Positions 6,781 to 13,851 of a stretch of DNA of 64,000 bases are shown here, piece after piece. The notes beneath the pieces were generated by a model that was not told where the DNA came from, ran no database searches, and worked only from the letters and a program-made list of their open reading frames with translations. This stretch comes from Bartonella schoenbuchensis R1 (GTDB lineage: Bacteria > Pseudomonadota > Alphaproteobacteria > Rhizobiales > Rhizobiaceae). Every line of letters begins with the position of its first letter. Positions within the stretch are counted from its first letter, which is position 1. The position numbers and the translations under genes are program-made. Location of the stretch: positions 248,001-312,000 of the forward strand of contig NZ_CP019789.1 in assembly GCF_002022685.1 (NCBI RefSeq), written 5' to 3'.

Positions 6781-7837
6781 ATTACCTTGGGTTCGAAATT
6801 TCTATGAAGAATGGATCATGGATTTTTCTGGTACAAGTGCAGCAGAGAAAGCTACTTATATGACACTCACTGCTCTCATGTATCGAGCACAAGAACCAAT
6901 TTGGGAAGAGATTACTACATTAGCGCGTCGTATTGGTTGTTCAGTAAATGCTCTTAACAAGACACTAGATCTTTTGTTGCGTAAGGGAAAAATTATCCGT
7001 TTAGAAGATGGCCGTTTATGGAGTCAGCAAGTTGAAGAAGAGCTAAAAGACTGCAATGATAATTTAAATAAGCGCTCAGAAAAGGCTATAAAAGCCGCGA
7101 ATACTAGAAGAAATAAGCACAAAGATAACTCATCACAAGATCACGATGAAATCATGATGATGTCATCACAAAGTCATGATGATGACATGATGACTTCATC
7201 ACGACAACACATTAACAATAACATATATAAAAAAACTAACACTATCGTGTTATCAAAAAAAGAAATTGCTTCAGAAAATTTAGCAACTGAAGTTTCGGTT
7301 CAAGACGAAACAACCGATGATGCTGTTGAGCAGCAGTTGGATCACGATACACCCTCATCAGAAAACCAATCACCCGTTTCACAGCAAAAAAGCACTGAAA
7401 AGAAAACCAAGCGGTCTGGAGATAAACGGGGATGTCGCATTCCTGAGGATTTCGAACCTGATTACGATTTTGCCATTCAAGAGGGATTGCCTCCAGAGCG
7501 GGTTAAAATCGAGATTGCAAAATTTCGGGATTATTGGAAAGGCAAGTCTGGTCAAGGTGCAACCAAAACGGATTGGCCAGCAACATGGCGTAACTGGGTA
7601 CGAAAGGCTGTCGAGGATCTTAAGAAAGGAAAAAGCTATGGAAAACCAGGCGTTGAACAAACAAAACAACAACGTGGGTGGAATTATCGAGTTGCACAGC
7701 ACATGTCCAATATCAAAACTTCAGATAATGTTTTCAAATTTTTATTCGAGGATGACGAAAGAACCGCCGTTCCTTTGGAAAACGGGGCAAAAACCATCGA
7801 TTGCAGAAGCGAAGAAAGCTACCTCATTGGTCCATGA
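6770..7837 (+). CDS. Phage replication protein (DUF1376 plus DnaT-like domain)
   Basis: The product has 355 residues starting MSTKLPWVRNFYEEW; GAGAGGGGG lies six bases upstream. Residues 1-100 are a DUF1376 winged-helix domain (CSVNALNKTLDLLLRKGKII, RLEDGRLW). A low-complexity Asp/His/Ser linker (about 120-210) follows. A C-terminal domain (GCRIPEDFEPDYDFAIQEG, FRDYWKGKSGQGATKTDWPA, TWRNWVRKA) is typical of phage and DnaT-like replication proteins that recruit the host helicase. It is the likely replication initiator. The last 86 bases overlap the next gene in another frame. Confidence 0.8.
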   Translation: MSTKLPWVRNFYEEWIMDFSGTSAAEKATYMTLTALMYRAQEPIWEEITTLARRIGCSVNALNKTLDLLLRKGKIIRLEDGRLWSQQVEEELKDCNDNLNKRSEKAIKAANTRRNKHKDNSSQDHDEIMMMSSQSHDDDMMTSSRQHINNNIYKKTNTIVLSKKEIASENLATEVSVQDETTDDAVEQQLDHDTPSSENQSPVSQQKSTEKKTKRSGDKRGCRIPEDFEPDYDFAIQEGLPPERVKIEIAKFRDYWKGKSGQGATKTDWPATWRNWVRKAVEDLKKGKSYGKPGVEQTKQQRGWNYRVAQHMSNIKTSDNVFKFLFEDDERTAVPLENGAKTIDCRSEESYLIGP

Positions 7838-8242
7838 TGCCTTGAAGAAGCTTGAAAAAAAGCCACTGAGGAAGAAATCCAGACGGCGTATCTTGTCCTT
7901 TCAAGTGGTTTAAAAAGCCAATTGGGATCAGATGAAAAATCAACATCACTTGCGTATTTCTACGCTCTTGATGGCATAAGCAGCTGGGTATTGCAAACGG
8001 CTACCAAGGATGCCTTGAAAGGAAAAGCAGAAGGATTAAACACGACCTTTATGCCATCAACAGCAGATTTTTATCATTACTGTGAAAAACTTGAAAACCG
8101 TATTCGCACAAGGGCTAGTTGTATTCTTAAAAATCTTCAAAAGCCCGAGTTAGAAAGCAGGAGGCAGGAGAAATTGGTAACGTCAGAACGTCTGGAAGCT
8201 TTTCAAAAAGAACTTCGCAAAATATTTGAGACAGCAAAATAG
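7752..8242 (+). CDS. Replication-associated hypothetical protein, frameshifted
   Basis: Two frames join naturally here. ATG 7752 opens MTKEPPFLWKTGQKPSIAE and runs to SLVHDALKKLEKK. At an A7 run (7855-7861) the frame changes to KATEEEIQTAYLVLSSGL, which continues without a stop to 8242 (last part ERLEAFQKELRKIFETAK). The intact product would be about 163 residues, mostly helical. Removing one A restores the frame. As written the first part ends at 7913 and the second has an isolated ATG at 7922. No family is recognised. Position after the replication gene suggests a replication accessory role. Confidence 0.6.
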
Positions 8243-8411
8243 AGAAAAGTGCTGATCATTTTTGGATTAGATATGCATTTAAATCGACAGAAAGGCACCT
8301 TAGAGAAAGATTTGGAAGTTTTTTAATGAATTCCATATCTGAAACATAAAACGCTCTGTACGGGGCTAATTTAAGGAAATTAGAACAGATGCGAAAATTA
8401 GGGCAATCGCT

Positions 8412-8519
8412 ATGAAATTTATAAAACAACTTTTAGCAAAGAATCTTGACAAGATTAAGGAAATGCGTTTATGTGCAAATCAGGTGCTTGAAAAACACCT
8501 TCAGTGCATAGCGGATTGA
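8412..8519 (+). CDS. Possible 35-residue peptide
   Basis: This possible peptide begins MKFIKQLLAKN and ends QCIADstop. Its ATG overlaps the stop of an upstream eight-codon ORF that has TAAGGAA in front, so coupled translation is conceivable. It is lysine-rich and amphipathic, with two cysteines. No relative is recognised and chance is possible. Confidence 0.25.
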   Translation: MKFIKQLLAKNLDKIKEMRLCANQVLEKHLQCIAD

Positions 8520-8579
8520 TTGCCGAAATAATCAGTTTTCCGCACTTTTAAAGACTTTGACTCGTTATATGCGTGTAGC

Positions 8580-8690
8580 GTATAGTGATCTTGTCGGGTG
8601 TAGTTATGCTATACAAAACCCTCACGGGGAAAGCATAACGACGGACTATGCACCGTGTTTTTCAGCGCCCGGCGCTCTTTTTTGAGTGTC
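8580..8690 (+). ncRNA. Candidate structured leader RNA upstream of rha
   Basis: The plus strand can fold into an outer stem GTTATGCT (8603-8610) with AGCATAAC (8632-8639), enclosing an inner stem CCC (8619-8621) with GGG (8626-8628). A terminator hairpin, AGCGC-CCG-GCGCT plus C and six T (8664-8683), follows, 40 bases before the rha start codon. A perfect 8-bp outer stem plus a terminator before a regulator gene suggests attenuation or a short RNA. Confidence 0.5.
8664..8683 (+). terminator. Rho-independent terminator before rha
   Basis: AGCGC and GCGCT pair around CCG, followed by C and six T. It would stop transcription from the replication operon, or from a leader promoter, unless prevented. 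Confidence 0.65.
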
Positions 8691-8723
8691 AATGAAAAAC
8701 CTTTAACTGCATAGGAGTTCATC

Positions 8724-9203
8724 ATGAACGATTTAGTAAAGAACACACAAACTACACTGACGATGTCTAGCCGTGAAATTGCAAAATTGTGTGGTAAAAG
8801 GCATGACCATGTTATGCGTGATATCAAGAAAATGCTTGAAGAATTATACTCTGAAAGAGGTCTCCCCAAATTTGGGGGCACCTATTTAGACAAGCAAAAA
8901 AAGACGCAAAACTGCTTTAATCTTCCCAAACGTGAGTGCCTTATTTTAATCTCAGGTTATAGTACAGTGTTACGTGCTAAAATTATTGATCGTTGGATGG
9001 AACTCGAAAGTCAATTACGATTCGATCATGAATTATTTTCTCGTGATTTATTTAAATCATCCTCAGGTATTGGTAAAGTTTTAGGAGTAATTGCAAGACG
9101 TCTGTCAGATGTAAATGATCTCGAAAACGAGCTTGAACATTACAAATCAGTTACAACAGAAGTAAGGCGTGTTTTAGAAAGCCCTGTTGCAAAGGCTGCT
9201 TAA
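8724..9203 (+). CDS. Rha-family phage regulatory protein
   Basis: The product has 159 residues. The Rha domain covers about 10-90: [20 protein letters not shown], the aromatic [20 protein letters not shown] segment and the [18 protein letters not shown] helix. Rha proteins are phage regulators, named from phi-80, that affect host range and lytic growth in an IHF-dependent way. The C-terminal part is a coiled-coil-like helix ([17 protein letters not shown]). AGGAG lies at good spacing. It stands alone between a terminator upstream and a hairpin downstream, preceded by a structured leader. Confidence 0.88.
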   Translation: MNDLVKNTQTTLTMSSREIAKLCGKRHDHVMRDIKKMLEELYSERGLPKFGGTYLDKQKKTQNCFNLPKRECLILISGYSTVLRAKIIDRWMELESQLRFDHELFSRDLFKSSSGIGKVLGVIARRLSDVNDLENELEHYKSVTTEVRRVLESPVAKAA

Positions 9204-9225
9204 TTGAAAGAAATATAACTCATAC

Positions 9226-9256
9226 CTTTCCCCTAAAAATGGGGAAAGTGTTGTTT
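9226..9256. terminator. Terminator after rha
   Basis: CTTTCCCC (9226-9233) pairs with GGGGAAAG (9241-9248) around a seven-base loop, followed by a T-rich stretch. It lies between the convergent rha and antitoxin genes and could serve both strands. Confidence 0.6.
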
Positions 9257-9266
9257 AAGCTTTTTC

Positions 9267-9566
9267 TCAAGATGTGTGTTCTTCATTTTGGGTGGGTGTT
9301 AGGCTAATTTGTAAATTTAAAGCACTCAAAACATTAAGGAATGTTGAGAGCTTAGGATCACCTTTGTCGCTTAAAGAGCGATAAAGAGATTCTCTTGATA
9401 ACCCAGCGTTTTTAGCAATTTTACTCATTCCTTGGTTTTTTGCGATTATCCCAAGAACATGAGCAAGATACTGACTATTTTTAGTTTCAAGAGCGTCTTG
9501 TAAAAGAATTTGTTGAGCTTCAGGAGTTTTGAAATACTCACTTGTATCAAATTTAGTGATTTCCAT
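9267..9566 (-). CDS. HigA-like antitoxin, HTH addiction-module protein
   Basis: The product has 99 residues with the layout of the probable addiction module antidote family. It has an N-terminal EYFKTPEAQQILLQDALE segment and a helix-turn-helix, MSKIAKNAGLSRESLYRSLS, with DKGDPKLSTFLNVLSALN after it. It should bind and neutralise the toxin of the gene just upstream and repress their shared promoter. Its start overlaps the toxin stop by 14 bases, giving toxin-antitoxin order as in HigBA-type pairs. It sits as a cassette of opposite strand between rha and ssb. Confidence 0.85.
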   Translation of the reverse strand: MEITKFDTSEYFKTPEAQQILLQDALETKNSQYLAHVLGIIAKNQGMSKIAKNAGLSRESLYRSLSDKGDPKLSTFLNVLSALNLQISLTPTQNEEHTS

Positions 9567-9855
9567 GTTTGAGTTCCTTTACTATTCGCAGGGCTTTTTC
9601 GATATCCTTTTGTTGGGTAGATTTATCACCACCATTAAGAAGTAGAATAATTTCTTGCCCTTGTTTTATAAAATAAACCCGATAGCCAGGGCCATGATTT
9701 ATTTTTAATTCCCCAATGCCATGAAAGAATTTTACATTGCCCAAAAGCCCCGTTTCTATCCTTGCTATCCGTGTTACAATATGCGCTTGTGCAATCTCAT
9801 CTTTTAAAGAATCTAGCCACTGTATGAAATATTTTGTCTTGTACACTGTAAACAT
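9553..9855 (-). CDS. RelE/HigB-superfamily toxin
   Basis: The product has 100 residues if started at MFTVYKTKYF; a start at 9894 would add 13 residues, and neither has a clear Shine-Dalgarno. The pattern (FIQWLDSLKD, HIVTRIARIETGLLGN, GIGELKINHGPGYRVYF, ILLLNGGDKSTQQKDIEKA) is the phage-derived addiction-module killer family of the RelE fold, whose members cleave mRNA on the ribosome or inhibit translation. It is paired with the antitoxin immediately downstream. It probably stabilises the prophage or provides phage exclusion. Confidence 0.85.
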   Translation of the reverse strand: MFTVYKTKYFIQWLDSLKDEIAQAHIVTRIARIETGLLGNVKFFHGIGELKINHGPGYRVYFIKQGQEIILLLNGGDKSTQQKDIEKALRIVKELKHGNH

Positions 9856-10142
9856 ATGTAACTTATAGGATACAGTTGTTGCAATGTCAAACATAATTTC
9901 TATTTGATGACAGAGAAATTTTCTTAATTTTTATAAAATAACTTTTATGAATATTATCAGTTAGTTATATGAATAGGATGAGAACAGCATTTATGCACGG
10001 ATAAAATCACCAATAAAATGTTTATTTTCAATTATTTATGCTGTTTTTTCTTTGGAAAAATGCACTATGTCATGCTATAATAAAAGCAGCTTTTCATATC
10101 CGTATTTCATTTCAATTATTTTCCTTAGAAAAGATATCCAAC

Positions 10143-10589
10143 ATGATCAACAAAGTGATTTTAGTAGGCAATCTCGGTGCCGATCCAGAAAGCAGGACAA
10201 TGACATCTGGTGCAGAGGTGGTGAACTTTCGTATAGCCACGTCTCAGAGCTATACAGATAAAACAACAGGTGAAAAGGTAGAGAAAACAGAATGGCACTC
10301 TATCGTGGTTTTTAATCCCCATCTTGCAAAGGTTGCACTTCAGTATCTGGGTAAAGGTTCCAAGGTTTATGTTGAAGGTCAATTACAGACGCGTAAATGG
10401 CAAGATAAAAGCGGGCAAACACACTACACAACAGAAATTATCTTACCGCAATATAAGGGTGAACTGAAAATCCTTGATAGTGTTCAAAAGGCTGAACCTG
10501 ACATGGATGTTCAAAAGCAAACAACGACATGGGAGAGCGGTGATCGAGAATATTTAGAAACGACTTTGGATGACAATATCCCGTTTTAA
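10143..10589 (+). CDS. ssb: Single-stranded DNA-binding protein (phage copy)
   Basis: The product has 148 residues from [20 protein letters not shown]. The in-frame upstream extension is rejected because it lacks SSB similarity. An OB fold covers residues 1-105, with [19 protein letters not shown] and [21 protein letters not shown] short linker follows, then the conserved acidic tip DDNIPF, which recruits host replication and repair enzymes. As a phage-borne copy it would coat single-stranded DNA made by the Red-like exonuclease and by replication forks. The Shine-Dalgarno is poor. The next gene starts 15 bases downstream. Confidence 0.92.
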   Translation: MINKVILVGNLGADPESRTMTSGAEVVNFRIATSQSYTDKTTGEKVEKTEWHSIVVFNPHLAKVALQYLGKGSKVYVEGQLQTRKWQDKSGQTHYTTEIILPQYKGELKILDSVQKAEPDMDVQKQTTTWESGDREYLETTLDDNIPF

Positions 10590-10604
10590 TCAGGAGGTTT
10601 TCTT

Positions 10605-11138
10605 ATGAAGAAACGTAAGAAACGGGGAAGACCTAGAATAGAAGGTCAAATAAGAGAACCCAATGGACGTATCTCACGTGCAAAAACGCCTGATAAGTTT
10701 TCATATCAACAGACACTTGAAATGCGTGCCAAGCGTTATGGGGTGAGTATTCAAGATGCGAAAAACCCGATTATTGGCACTTATGTAGGGCGGTTATATT
10801 TATTGGAAAAAAAGATTAATCAAGATCAATACGATGCATCACAACAGTATATTCAGGTGAAAAACGATTATCGGTGTGCAAAAGGGTTTCAGAGTGCAGT
10901 TTATAGTGAGATGCCAACATCTTATGATGACAGAGGAAGGGAAAAATGGATTGAAATAGCAACAGATCACTATGAAGCTGTGCAAGAGGTTATCAGAGAA
11001 GCACAAGGGTTATATCGTCAGTATAATCTTCATGCTGCTTTGCAGTATATCGTTATTGAAGATCAACCAATGGAACATCTTGTCAGTTCTCTATACATTG
11101 CTCTGAATGCTCTTCATAAGTTTTCTAGTAAAGATTGA
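10605..11138 (+). CDS. Basic phage protein, candidate late regulator
   Basis: The product has 177 residues with an excellent AGGAGG. The N-terminus is strongly basic (KKRKKRGRPRIEGQIREPN), an AT-hook-like RGRPR within it. The rest is helical (SYQQTLEMRAKRYGVSIQDA, LYLLEKKINQDQYDASQQYI). No named domain is recognised, though similar short proteins with an N-terminal GRPR stretch occur in rhizobial phages. It is the last early gene before the late promoter region, the place of the antiterminator Q in lambdoid phages. A role in late gene control is inferred only from position and charge. Confidence 0.65.
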   Translation: MKKRKKRGRPRIEGQIREPNGRISRAKTPDKFSYQQTLEMRAKRYGVSIQDAKNPIIGTYVGRLYLLEKKINQDQYDASQQYIQVKNDYRCAKGFQSAVYSEMPTSYDDRGREKWIEIATDHYEAVQEVIREAQGLYRQYNLHAALQYIVIEDQPMEHLVSSLYIALNALHKFSSKD

Positions 11139-11827
11139 ATTTTAGGTTCAAACAGGAAATTCCGCCATACACATATATACAATTCAAAGAATCCGACATA
11201 AAATATAAGCTCCTGCGAGGAAGGTACGACGTAAAGTAGAAACAAGAAAATTACTGCTTGTAAGAAAAATAGAACAGGGAGCAACTTGAGTCTATGTTGA
11301 ATTGGAGCAAAACACATTAATAAAAATGGAGAGACAAATATCCAGAGTATTAACACAGATATTTTAGCTATTGACTCTGGTAGGAGAAGGAATGGAGGTG
11401 TGAATAGTATAACTCCTGTTAGTATGGATACTAATGCTGGATATAATAATATTCCTGTTAATATTCCTAGTAGAACTATAGGACCAAGTAATAAACCTAT
11501 AATAAGATAAAAATAATCTGTTATAGTTGTTTTAGTATTTTCTTCCTCAATTGATTCCTTAGTGTTTTGTTCCTCAATAGGTTCTTGTTTCTGAATCACT
11601 GTGTTCTGTGCAGTTATATATTTATCTTTATCTTTCGCAAACGCGTAACGGATAGTTTCTATTGTTGGTAATGCTACTATTATAAGTGGTATGAATAAAA
11701 GTTTAAGTGCTACCTCAAATATACCTCCAAGAACTTCCCCTATAAAACTTAAAATAGGGGGAAGAACTGATACAATAATTGCAAGCAAGAACAAAATTAT
11801 GATGATTTTTAAGATAAGAAAAAGCAC
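11114..11827 (-). CDS. Polytopic membrane protein, probable prophage moron
   Basis: GTG 11827 has AGGAGGGG five bases upstream and opens directly with a membrane segment (VLFLILKIIIILFLLAIIVSV), giving 237 residues. An ATG at 11929 would add 34 residues without signal features. About seven hydrophobic segments are visible, with one charged loop (QNTVIQKQEPIEEQNTKESI) near residues 95-125. It is on the opposite strand to its neighbours and overlaps the 3' end of the 10605 gene by 25 bases. Isolated counter-transcribed membrane genes in prophages are often lysogenic-conversion genes. Function unknown. Confidence 0.7.
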   Translation of the reverse strand: MLFLILKIIIILFLLAIIVSVLPPILSFIGEVLGGIFEVALKLLFIPLIIVALPTIETIRYAFAKDKDKYITAQNTVIQKQEPIEEQNTKESIEEENTKTTITDYFYLIIGLLLGPIVLLGILTGILLYPALVSILTGVILFTPPFLLLPESIAKISVLILWIFVSPFLLMCFAPIQHRLKLLPVLFFLQAVIFLFLLYVVPSSQELIFYVGFFELYICVWRNFLFEPKIQSLLENL

Positions 11828-11944
11828 ATCGTCCCCTCCTGATTTTAAAGTTACGAATTCGTATAATTGATTCGATAAGAGGGAGCAATTTATACCATAT
11901 TTAGATTGATTGAGATAAAAATATACCATATCGTGATTTTTTAG

Positions 11945-11973
11945 TTGACATAGGGGTAGAAATGGTATTTAAT
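11945..11973 (+). promoter_or_regulatory. Strong sigma-70-type promoter before the late genes
   Basis: TTGACA (11945-11950) is a perfect -35 box. TTTAAT (11968-11973) matches five of six -10 positions. The spacer is exactly 17 bases. Transcription would start near 11980 and run toward terminase. It meets the terminator at 12053-12074 first. Confidence 0.7.
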
Positions 11974-12052
11974 GGCACTGCTGTAGGAGGTTTTATTGCG
12001 TCCAAAATTACAGTGATAATATAATTTTTATTTCTTGCTATGATACGGAAAG

Positions 12053-12074
12053 CCCTGCGTTTGCAGGGTTTTTT
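12053..12074 (+). terminator. Terminator in the late leader
   Basis: CCCTGC (12053-12058) pairs with GCAGGG (12063-12068) around GTTT, followed by six T. It lies about 95 bases after the predicted start of the 11945 promoter and 121 bases before terS. The region 11828-12194 holds no supported gene; a 20-codon ORF at 11962 overlaps the -10 box and is not credible. Confidence 0.82.
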
Positions 12075-12194
12075 GTTAGGATAATCAAGTTTAGTTGTTT
12101 TTATTTATTGACGATTTATTGACATTAATTGACCTCCTCTTGCCCCCATCGAGAGTGAGGTCTTTTTTGTTTAATCACTTTAAAGGAATAACCC

Positions 12195-12515
12195 ATGGCA
12201 TCTGGATCAGATAAGTCTGTGAAGGGGACACCGCCCAACGCAGGAGCAGGGCGTGTGAAAGGTGTTCCCAATAAGACAACGCGCATTCTTAAAGAGGCTG
12301 TGATTAAAGCAGCAGAGCAGGCTGGCAACAAATATGGCAATGAAGGTTTGATTTCTTATCTTGAACGCCAGGCTGTCAAATGCCCAGCGGCTTATTTAGC
12401 CTTGTTGGGAAAGATCTTACCTTTGCAGGTTACCGGTGAAAATGATGAAGCCATCAAGATGATTACCCGTGTTGAGATTGTTGCGCCTGTTATAAAGGAC
12501 AAGGCAGCTGTTTAA
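12195..12515 (+). CDS. Putative terminase small subunit
   Basis: The product has 106 residues from MASGSDKSVKGTPP, with AAAGGAA upstream. The basic GRVKGVPNKTTRILKEAVIKA stretch and the later GLISYLERQAVKCPAAYLALLGKILPLQVTGE segment follow a pattern seen in rhizobial phage proteins placed before the large terminase. Small terminases bind the packaging site and pass DNA to the large subunit. It is the first gene of the late operon, two bases before the terL start region. The call rests on position and pattern. Confidence 0.75.
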   Translation: MASGSDKSVKGTPPNAGAGRVKGVPNKTTRILKEAVIKAAEQAGNKYGNEGLISYLERQAVKCPAAYLALLGKILPLQVTGENDEAIKMITRVEIVAPVIKDKAAV

Positions 12516-12526
12516 GGGTGATTGAG

Positions 12527-13851
12527 ATGGCTACAGCTCAAGTTGTGATCATCGAGAAATTAATCCCGTTGTTTCAAGGAGCTGCTGATGTGCGTGCTGC
12601 GTGGGGAGGGCGAGGATCAGGAAAGACGAGGTCCTTTGCCTTAATGGCAGCTTTAAAGGGCTATGAATATGGTATGGGTGGGATATCAGGGATTATCCTT
12701 TGTGCCCGCCAGTTTCAAAATTCGCTTGCTGAGAGTTCATTACAAGAGATTAAACGAGCGATTGAGACTTATGATTTTTTAAAGGACTATTACTGTGTTG
12801 GAGAGTCGTCCATTAAGTCGAAAGATGGACGTATATCTTTTCAGTTTTCAGGGTTAGATCGCAATATTGCGAGCATTAAGTCGATGGGGCGTATTTTGCT
12901 TTGTTGGGTTGATGAAGCTGAACCTGTGACTGAAACGGCTTGGCAAACACTGATACCGACATTGCGAGAAGAAGGAGAGGGCTGGCGTGCAGAGCTTTGG
13001 GTGACGTGGAATCCGTTACGTGAGAATGCACCTGTTGAAAGACGCTTTCGTTTTACAAAGGATCAAAATATTAAAGGGGTAGAGGTTAACTGGTCTGATA
13101 ATCCTTTGTTTCCCCAAAAGTTGCAAAGAGTACGTCTTGATGATCTTCAAAACCGTCCTGAGAGTTATAACCATATTTGGGAGGGTGATTATCTTAAAGC
13201 TGTGCAAGGGGCTTATTTTCAGAAGGAAATGTTAGCAGCCGAGCAAGAGGGGCGGGTTGGACGTGTAGCACGTGATCCTTTAATGCCCATTCGTGCCTTT
13301 TGGGATATTGGGGCACGGGAGCAAAAGCTGACGCAACGGCTATCTGGATTGCACAGTTTGTAGGCAGGGAGATCAGGGTGCTTGATTATTATGAAGCGCA
13401 AGGTCAACCTTTATCTGAGCATATTGGGTGGTTGCGTTGCAATGGTTATGACAAGGCACTGATGGTGCTTCCTCATGATGGAGCGACAAGAGACCGTGTT
13501 TACAATGTGAGCTTTGAGAGTGCTTTAAATGAGGCTGGTTTTGACACACAGGTTGTACCCAATCAAGGGGCAGGGGCTGTTAAGATGCGCATTGAAGCCG
13601 TGCGTCGTATTTTGCCTTGTGTTTGGTTTCATGAAGAAACGACAGTTGCTGGCCGTAAAGCCTTAAATTGGTATCACGAAAAATGGGATGAAAAACGCGC
13701 CATTGGTTTGGGGGCTGAACATGACTGGGCAAGTCATGGAGCCGATGCCTTTGGTTTGATGTGCATTGTTTATGAAGCACCACGTACTCCATCAAAGCCA
13801 GAGCGTTATAGCGCGACAGAAAGAGAAACGGCATCATGGATGGCATTTTAG
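12527..13851 (+). CDS. terL: Terminase large subunit, frameshifted
   Basis: The packaging motor is of the terminase_3 / PBSX-P22 type. The ATPase part shows Walker A GGRGSGKTRS (about residue 30) and Walker B LLCWVDEAE (about 130), then a coupling segment VTWNPLREN. Frame is lost at a G4 run (13310-13313). Adding one G gives FWDIGGTGAKADATAIW, the nuclease domain opening, which continues through DHDW-like GAEHDWASHGADAFG to 13851. Total about 442 residues, normal for the family. As written the first half stops at 13363. GTG 12518 is an alternative start. The 3' end overlaps the portal gene by 16 bases. Confidence 0.92.

Noticed and set aside
7317..7700. First part of a long ORF overlapping the replication protein in another frame
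   Set aside because: The overlapping replication frame is clearly coding there; only the part after about 7752 looks like the start of the next gene.
11962..12024. 20-codon ORF in the late leader
   Set aside because: Its start overlaps the predicted -10 box, so it would not be within the transcript.
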